DNA of 48,279 nt from Acidobacterium sp. (GTDB lineage: Bacteria > Acidobacteriota > Terriglobia > Terriglobales > Acidobacteriaceae): the NCBI GenBank assembly GCA_003167515.1, contig PMSS01000069.1, forward strand, positions 1 to 48,279, given 5' to 3'. Below the pieces are notes generated by a model. The model saw nothing but the letters and a program-made list of their open reading frames with translations, was not told the origin of the DNA and did no database searches. Shown here piece after piece: positions 41,180 to 48,279 of this stretch; positions within the stretch are counted from its first letter, which is position 1, and every line of letters begins with the position of its first letter. A program made the position numbers and the translations under genes.

Positions 41180-41266
41180 TCTCGGGCCGGTATCGAAAAT
41201 AGCCCTGATGAATTCCATCCTAATGATTTCCATCGACGGCGCACCTTTACTTTTCGGAGCAACCGC

Positions 41267-42304
41267 GTGACCTTCCTCGAGCGCCTGCGCGCGCTGGTGT
41301 GGTTTCTCCTCGCTGCCGCATGGTTTCTCTTCTCCGACCTGGTGGCGTCGCGCGCCGCCGCTGGCCTTACCTCCGGCGACTTTGAGGAGCCCCTCTACCG
41401 CATCCTGCTCCTCTTTCTGCTGATCGTCGGCTACTGGATCATGAGCCGCCTCGGCCAGCGTCGCATGGATCCGGCGAAAGCGACAGCTCTGGTCGCGCGT
41501 CCGGGGTGGGTCGGCGAATTCGCGCTCGGCGCCGCGCTCGGCTGGGCCGGCGTCCTCGCCTGTGTGCTGCCCGCGGCTCTCATCGGCGGCCTGGTCATTA
41601 CTGTCTTCACCAACGAGCATCAGTTCTTCGTCGCGGTGCTCGACCTCATCGCCCTTGCTGCCGGCACCCTCGCCATCGAAGTCGCGTTTCGTGGCTATCC
41701 TTTTCTGCGGCTCGTCGAAGCCATGGGCGCGCCGCTCGGCGCCTTCTTCATGGCCGTGGTCTACGCCATCTGGCGCACGCACACCGCCACGGCCTCTGTC
41801 CTCGTTTCCTTTTTCCTGGGATTAATCATCGCGCTCGCTGTTCTGCGCACGCGCGCTCTCTGGGTTGGCTGGGGATTCCACTTCGCCTGGATAGCCACCA
41901 TGAGCATGCTCTTCGGCCTGCCCATTTCCGGCTCGATGAACTACTCGCCCATTTTCGTCACCAACGCGGTTGGCCCGGCATGGATCACCGGCGGCAGCCA
42001 GGGCCCCGAGGGCTCCGCCTTCGCCGTCCTGGTCTCATTTCTGCTGCCTTTCTGGATGGTCCGCCTCACCGGCGACCTGAAGCACAAGTATGGCTACGCG
42101 GAAATCGTCCCCGCCGGCATCCCTGTCGATATTGATGCGGCAGCCCGCCAGCAACACGAAGCCGCAATGGGCGAAGCCGAACCCCCGCCGCCAGGTCTGG
42201 TGCAGATTCTTCCCGCAGAGCCGCACGCGCCCATAAATCCGCCGCAGTCTGCGGAGCCGGCTGTCCCAGGCGACGAAGCGCCGCCTGGGGATGAGCCTCG
42301 CTAA
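41267..42304 (+). CDS. CPBP-family membrane protein (putative protease) with altered active site
   Basis: This 345-residue protein has about eight membrane helices with the CPBP/Abi core. The first motif, usually EExxFRG, reads IEVAFRG so one Glu is lost. The second is YAIWRTH and the third FHFAWIA, so the histidines are kept. CPBP proteins are CAAX-type proteases or bacteriocin-immunity relatives. The C-terminus (about residue 275 onward) is a soluble Pro/Glu-rich tail of 70 residues. GTG 41267 with GGAG starts it. It follows accA on the same strand, 87 bp apart, but with no clear functional link. Confidence 0.75.
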   Translation: MTFLERLRALVWFLLAAAWFLFSDLVASRAAAGLTSGDFEEPLYRILLLFLLIVGYWIMSRLGQRRMDPAKATALVARPGWVGEFALGAALGWAGVLACVLPAALIGGLVITVFTNEHQFFVAVLDLIALAAGTLAIEVAFRGYPFLRLVEAMGAPLGAFFMAVVYAIWRTHTATASVLVSFFLGLIIALAVLRTRALWVGWGFHFAWIATMSMLFGLPISGSMNYSPIFVTNAVGPAWITGGSQGPEGSAFAVLVSFLLPFWMVRLTGDLKHKYGYAEIVPAGIPVDIDAAARQQHEAAMGEAEPPPPGLVQILPAEPHAPINPPQSAEPAVPGDEAPPGDEPR

Positions 42305-42315
42305 GTTCCGGCTGC

Positions 42316-42966
42316 CTACCGCTGCGCTCCATGAGGTGCGGGGAAGAAGAAGCGATTTCCGGCCTGCGCCATGTTTGCTTCCTCTACATCGCTGCTCCGC
42401 CGGCCCGCATGCTGACGAGCAAAGGCCTCGAGCTTCTCAAACGATGCTTCGCCCAGCTCATGCTTCAGCCGAGTGATGGTCTCGGCGACAATCGGCTCGC
42501 CCTGATGGTCCAGCGAATCCAGTTTCGCCATCTGGGCGGCTGCGCCCGTCGAAGACTGGACCAGAAAGCGCCCGCCGCTCCACCCGAGGGTGTCGTGCAT
42601 CTGGTCGCTCCATGCGTCGATCCGTGCGCTGCCGTCGAGGAGGATGGAGTAGGCAATGCGCCACTCATCGTCGGAAAGCCCGATCGACAGGCGATTCACC
42701 TTCCTCCAGTCCACTCTGAATTCCTTTTCACCGGCAGCCTCTTTCCGGGCCTGGAGGTCATCGAAACCGATCTCCTGAATGAGCGCTGCGAAGGTATCGG
42801 CGTGGCCCGGCCTCTGGATCGGCACCACGGAACTCGCCGCCAGAGCGACCTGAGTCTGCCCCGCGGGACTCGCATTCTGCGCGCGAAGTGGTGCACTCAT
42901 GACCAGGGCGCAAATCACCCCAGCAGGAACGGCAAGCAAACGTGTAAGACCTGAGAACCCTGGCAT
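42316..42966 (-). CDS. Secreted protein of unknown function
   Basis: This 216-residue protein has a signal peptide (LLAVPAGVICALVMSAPLRAQ). The mature part is mostly helical, with IQEIGFDDLQARKEAAGEKE, a segment with many Trp/Asp (RIDAWSDQMHDTLGWSGGRF) and an end rich in Arg. No family was recognised. It is the last gene of a three-gene unit with an outer-membrane beta-barrel and the giant NHL/Ig protein, 39 bp after the barrel gene stop, so a role in the envelope or in surface assembly is likely. Confidence 0.65.
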   Translation of the reverse strand: MPGFSGLTRLLAVPAGVICALVMSAPLRAQNASPAGQTQVALAASSVVPIQRPGHADTFAALIQEIGFDDLQARKEAAGEKEFRVDWRKVNRLSIGLSDDEWRIAYSILLDGSARIDAWSDQMHDTLGWSGGRFLVQSSTGAAAQMAKLDSLDHQGEPIVAETITRLKHELGEASFEKLEAFARQHAGRRSSDVEEANMAQAGNRFFFPAPHGAQR

Positions 42967-43005
42967 AGACCTTTCCTTTCAGTCGTGCAATTTTCCTTAC
43001 TGACC

Positions 43006-43581
43006 TCAACGAATCCTGTAACGAATACCCGCGCTCACGCTGAGGTTCGTCGCCGAACCATACGTGAACCCGGGCCAGTACTGAACTTCCGCATCTATCA
43101 GCCGCAGCCGAATACGCTGGTTCACCCGGTAATCCATCCCCGCGCCGGGCGCCATGACAAAGTAATTTCCCCATGCATAGTGGTAGGGAAAGTTGAAGTA
43201 CCCATCGCCGATGAGAAACTTCGCGTAGGGCCGGAATTTTGCGTCGTTGTCGATCGCGCCCAGCTGATACCGCGGCCCGATCAAATACGTCGTCGCGTGC
43301 GTATCTTCTACCTGGCGCAGAACCGCCCAGTTGGTCTCGCCTTCGATCCCATACCGCCATGTGAAGTTAGCATCGACAAAAGCAGTTCCTCCGAGCAGCC
43401 AGTGCTGCCCATACTGCAGCCGCGTAGCGTTGAAGCTGCCACCCACCGCCAGGGACGACCAATCCCCCGTCGCCGATTCAGGGGACTGTGCGCGCGCCTC
43501 GACGAGCCCGCTCATCAATCCGGCCAACAGCAGAGCGCAGGTTGCCCACTTGCGATTCTTCCTGATCCGCGCGCCGCTCAT
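43006..43581 (-). CDS. Outer-membrane beta-barrel protein
   Basis: The 191 residues have a signal peptide (WATCALLLAGLMSGLVEARA) and then eight or so amphipathic strands with alternating aromatic residues, for example NATRLQYGQHWLLGGTAFV and VDANFTWRYGIEGETNW. The final strand ends SVSAGIRYRIR, with a basic, not aromatic, C-terminal residue. It is similar in kind to small OmpA/OmpX-type barrels. Its ATG overlaps the stop of the giant NHL/Ig gene (ATGA at 43578-43581), so it is probably an export or anchoring partner or a co-expressed surface protein. Confidence 0.78.
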   Translation of the reverse strand: MSGARIRKNRKWATCALLLAGLMSGLVEARAQSPESATGDWSSLAVGGSFNATRLQYGQHWLLGGTAFVDANFTWRYGIEGETNWAVLRQVEDTHATTYLIGPRYQLGAIDNDAKFRPYAKFLIGDGYFNFPYHYAWGNYFVMAPGAGMDYRVNQRIRLRLIDAEVQYWPGFTYGSATNLSVSAGIRYRIR

Positions 43582-46500
43582 TGGGTCACCGTCACCGTGA
43601 GATTCGCCACGTGCGTGACTCCCGTCTGTTCGCCGGTAGCCGTCACCTGGATGACGTAGTTCCCCGGCTTAGCGCTGTTCAGTGAGAACCCGCCGCAGCC
43701 CGCCATCAGAAACGTGGTGCCCGCCAGCATCGCGATCAATACCAGCACCCGGAGCGCCGCTGCCTGTTTGCGGAAGCGCCAGAAGGCAAACCCAAAGAGC
43801 GCTGCTCCCGGAAACACGCAGGCCGCCAGCAAGCCGTTGCCGCTGCCCGGCATCTCGTTCTTCGCCTGCGTCCCCGAAGCCAGCGGCGAATTCGTGTCGA
43901 CCGTCAGCTGCACCGATGCCGTTCCATTCGCGTTCAGCGAAAGATCGTTGCTGGCGAAGTTGCAGGTCACCGAATACGGCAGCGAGTCGCATCCCAGTGC
44001 GATTTTGTCCGTGAAGTCGTTCTCCGACCCGAGATTGATGGTCACGGTCGCCGATTGCGTGGTCGGAATGCTGAGCGTAGTCGGGTTCAGCGCGATCGTG
44101 AATTCCGTGGCCTGCGCCACGGTCACCGAGACAGCATTCGAAACCGACGGCGCATTCAGCGCGTCGCCGCTGTAGTGCGCTGTGATGCTGTACGATCCCT
44201 GGCTCGGATTGATCGTCAGCGTCGCGGTGCCGTTGGTTCCCACCGTCGCCGAGCCCAGCGTTGCCGTCCCGTTCATGTAGGTGATGGTGCCCGTGACCGG
44301 GCCGCCGCTCGTCGACGTGGTCGTCGTCAGCAGGGTGAGCTCCTGGTCCGTGGTCAGGCTGGTCGCCGAGGCCGCGAGCGACGTCTGTGTGCCGTACGCC
44401 GTCACTGTCACGGTCACCGCTGTTGAGTTGCTTCCCGCGTCGTTCGCGTCGCCTCCGTACGTAGCCGTGATGGTGTGCTGCCCAACCGCCAGCGAGGACG
44501 TGCTGTACGTCGCCACGCCGTTGCCGTTCACAGCCAGCGACGCCAGCGTGTTTGTCCCATCAAAGAACGTCACGTTGCCGGTGGGCACGCCGCCGTTACC
44601 GGCCACGGTCGCCGTAAGTGTCACCGAGTTAGTCACCACCACCGACGCGCTGCTCGCCGTGAGCTTCACGCTGGTTGTGGCCTGGATCACCGTCAGCGCC
44701 AGTCCCGCCGAAGTACTCGCAGTGTCGTTCGCGTCTCCCTGGTACCCTGCCGTGATCGTGTACGCACCCACCGCCAGCGTCGATGTCGATAGAGTCGCGA
44801 CCCCGGAGGCGTTCAGTGCGCCTGCGCCCAGCAGCGTGCTCCCGTTGTAGAAGTTCACCGTACCTGCGGCCACGCCGGCATTCGCTGTTACCGTCGCGGT
44901 CAGCGTCACTGTCTTGCCCGCGATCGCCGGATCGGCGCTGGCGGTCAGCGCCGTCGTCGTCGACGCAATGTTCACCGTCTGAGTCAGCGTCGCCGATGTG
45001 CTGCTGAAGTCATTCTTATCGCCGGCGTACGTTGCGCTGATCGTATGCGCACCCGCGGACAGCGTCGAAGTCTGGAATGTCGCAGTCGCGCTGGCTGTCC
45101 CGGAGGCCGCCAGTGTGCCTGTGCCGATCTGCGTGGTGCCGTCGTAGAACGCTACGGTTCCCGCAGGCACAATCGTCCCCGTCGCCACCACCACCGCCGT
45201 GAAGGTCACCGGTGAACCGTGGATCGATGGATTCACGCTGGATGCGAGGGTGGTCATCGTGGTTTGCTCCACGATCTGCGTCAGCGGCGGAGAGGATGCG
45301 CTGACGTTGTTCGAGTCGGTGTAGCTCGCGGTGATGGGATTGCTGCCCACCGGCAGCCCAGCCGTCGCATAAGTCGCAACGCCGCTACCGTTCAGCGTGC
45401 CGCTGCCGAGGTAGGTCGCTCCGTTGTAGAAGGTCACCGAACCAGTTACCGGAATCCCTCCCGACACCGTGACCGTCGCGGTAAACGTCACCGTCGAGGC
45501 GAACGCCGAGGTGTCGTTCGGGCTGGAGCTGGCAATCGTCACCGTCACCTGCTCCTGCACCACCTGCGAAAGGGGATTCGAAGCCGACGCGCTGTAATAG
45601 GTGTCTCCGCTGTAATTCGCGGTGATGACGTGCGTGCCCACCGCCAGCGTGCTCAGCTGGAGGCTCGCGTTGCCGGCCCCGTTGAGGGTCTGGGCCGTGC
45701 CGAGCGGATTGGTCTTCCCCTGGAACGTGTCCGTGAACGTCACCGTTCCCGTTGGTGTTCCCTGCGATGAGTTGGGGTCCTGTTTCACCGAGACGTTCAG
45801 CGTCACAGTCTGCCCGTACGGCGCGGGGTTCAGGCTCGAGCTGAGGGTCACAATCGCCCCGTTCAGACCAAGGGCCTGGCCCACGACCGAAATATCCAGA
45901 GGCGAATCCGCCGGATTACCCGTCAGATTGACATTCCCTACCAGGGGATCCGGCAACGGGGTGGCCGTGCTGGTGGGCGCAAACTCCGCCGACACCGTGC
46001 ACTGCGCGTCGACAGCCAGGCTGGCGGTCGTGCTGCACGCGCCGGTTCCTGAAGCCACGGCGGCATTCGCATCGGGCGCAATTGCGGTCAACGTCAGTGC
46101 CGCATTGCCGTCGTTTTCGACGATCTGTGTCTGCGGCGCACTCACCTGGTTCAGAAACAGTTCCGGCGTAAAGAACAAGGTCGCCGCGTCCGCTGCAACC
46201 TTTCGAATGATGTGATCGTAGTACTCGGCGATCAGAAGATTTCCGCTTGCATCCACCGCGATCGCATACGGCGCGTAAATCCCCGCCCCGGTCGCAATGC
46301 CGCCTCCGCTGAAGGCGTCGCCGTTCTGATCGTTGCCGAAGCCGTAATCGGATTTTCCGTCGCCGTAAACAACCTGCTGATTCGACCCGGCGATAGTTGT
46401 AATCGTGCCCGCCACCGCGTTGACTTTGCGCACGACGTAGTTGCGGGCGTCGGCAATGTAGACGTTCCCTGCTGGATCGCACGCTACGCCCAGCGGCGAA

Positions 46501-47729
46501 TACAACTCAGCCGATGTGGCCGCGCTGCCGTCGCCGGAATACCCTGACGCGCCCGTGCTGCCGGCATAGGTGCTGATGGTTCCGCTGGTGTTGACTTTCC
46601 GCACTGTCTCATTGCCGGAGTCCGCAATGTAGAGGTTGCCCGCATAGTCGAGCGCCAGGCTATAGGGCGCGTTCAGCTCCGCGTGAATGGCCGGCCCGCT
46701 GTCGCCGGAGGAGCCCGCAACGCCAGTTGCATTGCCAGCGATCGTAGCAATATTCCCGGTGGCCACCATAACCTCGCGCACCGCGTTGTTGTCGGTATCC
46801 GCGATATACAGGTCGCCCGCCGTATCTACGGTGACGTTCTGGGGCGAGTTCAGAGTTGACGCAGTGGCCGCGCTTCCGTCTCCCGTGTAGCCCGGCGTTC
46901 CGTTGCCGGCGACCGTAACGATGTTCCCTGTCGTCAGGTTCACTCTGCGAACAACGTTGTTATTCGTATCCGCGATATAAAGGTTGCCGGCGCCGTCGAT
47001 CGCAATGTCGCCCGGCTGGTTCAGCGACGTGCTCGTTGCCACCGTCGCCGCCGCGTCATAGCCAGCGCTCCCATTCCCGGCCACTGTGGTAATCGTCCCC
47101 GCATTCGGCCCCGCGGCGAAAACTTCGCGCACCCGGTTGTGGTGCGAGTCCGCGATGAACAGATCGCCCGCTCCATCGAATGCGACTCCAGAAGGGAGAT
47201 ACAGATCCGCCTGAGTTGCAGGCTGGCCGTCGTTCACCTTCGTCCAGGCGCCATCCTGGCCGGCCACGATGCTGATTGCTCCCGGCACCATCACGCCCAG
47301 CGAACCTTCTCCGATGCCTGTCAGGAATGCCGTGCCCAGCGTGTTGTTGCCCGCATCCAGCAGCACCACGGCGCCGTTGCGCGGCCCCGGATACTTTGGA
47401 AGGAACGCCACCGTCACCGAGCAGGAGCCGGAACTGATCCCCGCGCAATTGTCCGTGCCGGATTCGGTGAAGTCCAGATTCGGCGCACCCAGGGTCAGCA
47501 CTTCGACCTTAGCCACCGTCCCCGCATTCTGCACGCTCACCGTGACGGTTTGTGCCGTCGGCGTGGAAGTTCCCACGGCTGTCGGAGCGAAAATCGTCTG
47601 GGCCTGCGCCGTGAAAGCACCCATCATTCCAAAGGCCGCAAGGGTCATCAGGACAGGAAATAACGTTTTCGTAAACAGGGCCGTCAGAGCGCGTCTTGAA
47701 GCCAGGCAGAAGCAAGGCAGAACCGACAT
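43578..47729 (-). CDS. Giant secreted protein with NHL and Ig-like repeats
   Basis: The 1383 residues begin with a signal peptide (about 1-44). A choice-of-anchor-type beta domain follows, then at least six NHL repeats (about residues 155-520) in which units such as FIADSHHNRVREV and YIADTNNNVVRRV recur, so a beta-propeller. A further beta domain lies near 530-620. About seven Ig-like (Big_3-type) repeats follow (about 625-1240), with the recurring pattern TVTLTATVTANAGVAAGTVN. The C-terminus has a putative single helix (LLAACVFPGAALFGFAFW) and a final segment with a lipobox-like LMAGCGG. GAGGA precedes ATG 47729. It is the first gene of the operon. The function may be adhesion or polymer binding. 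Confidence 0.85.
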   Translation of the reverse strand: MSVLPCFCLASRRALTALFTKTLFPVLMTLAAFGMMGAFTAQAQTIFAPTAVGTSTPTAQTVTVSVQNAGTVAKVEVLTLGAPNLDFTESGTDNCAGISSGSCSVTVAFLPKYPGPRNGAVVLLDAGNNTLGTAFLTGIGEGSLGVMVPGAISIVAGQDGAWTKVNDGQPATQADLYLPSGVAFDGAGDLFIADSHHNRVREVFAAGPNAGTITTVAGNGSAGYDAAATVATSTSLNQPGDIAIDGAGNLYIADTNNNVVRRVNLTTGNIVTVAGNGTPGYTGDGSAATASTLNSPQNVTVDTAGDLYIADTDNNAVREVMVATGNIATIAGNATGVAGSSGDSGPAIHAELNAPYSLALDYAGNLYIADSGNETVRKVNTSGTISTYAGSTGASGYSGDGSAATSAELYSPLGVACDPAGNVYIADARNYVVRKVNAVAGTITTIAGSNQQVVYGDGKSDYGFGNDQNGDAFSGGGIATGAGIYAPYAIAVDASGNLLIAEYYDHIIRKVAADAATLFFTPELFLNQVSAPQTQIVENDGNAALTLTAIAPDANAAVASGTGACSTTASLAVDAQCTVSAEFAPTSTATPLPDPLVGNVNLTGNPADSPLDISVVGQALGLNGAIVTLSSSLNPAPYGQTVTLNVSVKQDPNSSQGTPTGTVTFTDTFQGKTNPLGTAQTLNGAGNASLQLSTLAVGTHVITANYSGDTYYSASASNPLSQVVQEQVTVTIASSSPNDTSAFASTVTFTATVTVSGGIPVTGSVTFYNGATYLGSGTLNGSGVATYATAGLPVGSNPITASYTDSNNVSASSPPLTQIVEQTTMTTLASSVNPSIHGSPVTFTAVVVATGTIVPAGTVAFYDGTTQIGTGTLAASGTASATATFQTSTLSAGAHTISATYAGDKNDFSSTSATLTQTVNIASTTTALTASADPAIAGKTVTLTATVTANAGVAAGTVNFYNGSTLLGAGALNASGVATLSTSTLAVGAYTITAGYQGDANDTASTSAGLALTVIQATTSVKLTASSASVVVTNSVTLTATVAGNGGVPTGNVTFFDGTNTLASLAVNGNGVATYSTSSLAVGQHTITATYGGDANDAGSNSTAVTVTVTAYGTQTSLAASATSLTTDQELTLLTTTTSTSGGPVTGTITYMNGTATLGSATVGTNGTATLTINPSQGSYSITAHYSGDALNAPSVSNAVSVTVAQATEFTIALNPTTLSIPTTQSATVTINLGSENDFTDKIALGCDSLPYSVTCNFASNDLSLNANGTASVQLTVDTNSPLASGTQAKNEMPGSGNGLLAACVFPGAALFGFAFWRFRKQAAALRVLVLIAMLAGTTFLMAGCGGFSLNSAKPGNYVIQVTATGEQTGVTHVANLTVTVTQ

Positions 47730-48279
47730 GCTGATTCCTCGTTGTGATTTCTCTGCCGAAGCTCCGCAGGCGGGATGGCGAATCAGGCAGAGGGCAGCAG
47801 GGAGAGCTCCTGACTTATCGGCAGCTTGATGCGCTCGTTACAGTCAGTCCCTGTTACCAATATGCTCGAACCGTAACACGTTAAGTCACCTTAAGAGAAT
47901 TACCTTGGTAAGGGTTCGGTGGTACTTTTGTGCGACTGCGACACAGATGTGTCAGAATCGGGAACGGTTGAGGGAGAACGGGTTACTTCAGGGAGGAAAT
48001 TTCCTCAGTTTTTGCACCAGAAAGGCTGCAAAAACAGAGAATCGGGCCTACTCAGTAGGGTGAGCCCGGGAGGATTTGGGACCTGAGCCGACCAACGCGC
48101 CGCTGGGTTCGCGGTCACGCAGGGCAGGAAGTACCCTAGACCTATATTCCTGGACCTATACGAGGTGAGCGCTGTGAAGCCGAACAGCAAGGGCGTCGAT
48201 CCGGCGCTGCCGACCGTCATCCTGTTAAGCCAGGGTGACGATTGAGGAAGTCCTCAGATGGGATGGTGGGCCCGGAGGG
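47730..48279. other. Regulatory and intergenic region upstream of the surface-protein operon
   Basis: No gene is supported here. On the minus strand the leader contains GGCAGAG/CTCTGCC (plus-strand 47786-47792 and 47751-47757), enclosing GGAGC that could pair outside with GCTC near 47801-47810. Upstream are GACACA-GA-TGTGTC (47940-47953), the perfect 14-base palindrome GAGGAAATTTCCTC (47993-48006), and TTTTTGCA/TGCAAAAA (48009-48016, 48027-48034). GACCTATA occurs twice, 14 bases apart (48139 and 48153). A plus-strand GTG at 48178 opens only a 23-codon frame. Confidence 0.5.

Noticed and set aside
40322-41782. Minus-strand ORF of 486 residues
   Set aside because: It is antisense to accA and the CPBP gene and shows shadow composition.
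48150-48279. Start of an RNase P RNA or another plus-strand gene at the window end
   Set aside because: The GAGGAAGTCCTCAG segment does not match the RNase P core, and the only frame is 23 codons long.
1-48279. tRNA genes, CRISPR arrays and insertion sequences
   Set aside because: I saw no cloverleaf, regular spaced repeats, transposase or integrase motifs. A covariance scan could still find a missed RNA.

Overview
The window looks like a chromosomal segment of an Acidobacteriota genome, most likely class Terriglobia, family Acidobacteriaceae. This placement rests on gene style and was not tested by a search. The clues are high GC (not computed), many secreted proteins with carboxypeptidase-like regulatory domains, a very large NHL/Ig-repeat protein with a C-terminal membrane anchor, a long N-terminal extension on ribosomal protein S1, and a typical set of paired or orphan housekeeping genes. 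I saw no tRNA, rRNA, CRISPR array, insertion sequence or prophage gene.

Layout. 1-1161 holds two gene remnants: a retropepsin-like/SEC-C tail on the plus strand and the front of a secreted glycosidase-like protein on the minus strand. 1404-4174 (minus) is a GH78-type alpha-L-rhamnosidase coupled to a small membrane protein. 4473-8303 (plus) holds a membrane protein, queC, a secreted TPR protein and moeA. 8344-10593 (minus) holds a lactonase-like amidohydrolase and a YihY/BrkB protein. 11009-14372 holds a cold-shock protein with a structured leader, queG, comF and an HNH endonuclease. 14394-19891 (minus) holds a UPF0175-like protein, a B12-binding radical SAM enzyme, a YdeI/DUF1905 protein, an NTF2-like protein, a HEPN-protein pair, fabF and acpP. 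20182-24043 (plus) holds gamma-glutamyltransferase and two tandem RmuC-type genes, one truncated. 24114-30099 (minus) holds a thiE-permease-permease-HIT operon, a secreted Ala/Gly/Ser-rich protein and a small CxxC protein. 30418-35847 (plus) holds a divergent GGDEF protein, an ECF sigma/anti-sigma/Spy-like operon and rpsA. 35929-38945 holds a LysW-like zinc ribbon with a secreted partner, an M28 peptidase and a ParE/RHH toxin-antitoxin pair. 39041-42304 holds a rhomboid-like pseudoprotease, a PPC/DUF296 protein, accA and a CPBP protein. 42316-47729 (minus) is a three-gene envelope operon headed by the 1383-residue NHL/Ig protein.

Functional links. queC and queG both serve queuosine synthesis but are not in one operon. 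fabF and acpP form the classic fatty-acid pair, with accA 20 kb away supplying malonyl-CoA. The ECF sigma, membrane-anchored partner and LTxxQ periplasmic protein read as an envelope-stress module. Degenerate signalling and protease relatives recur: a GGDEF protein with an altered signature and a receiver-like domain lacking key residues, a rhomboid without Ser/His, and a CPBP protein with altered motifs.

The most unusual observation is that the HEPN-protein pair is bounded by two 45-bp copies of the 3' end of fabF (42/45 identical). Both copies still encode the same terminal residues apart from one Ile/Met change. This looks like the scar of an insertion at the fabF end. Other items worth a look are a single-base frameshift in the ParE toxin, a 15-bp minisatellite inside the receiver-like domain, the partial RmuC duplication that carried its upstream motif, and a cluster of palindromes upstream of the giant surface-protein operon.
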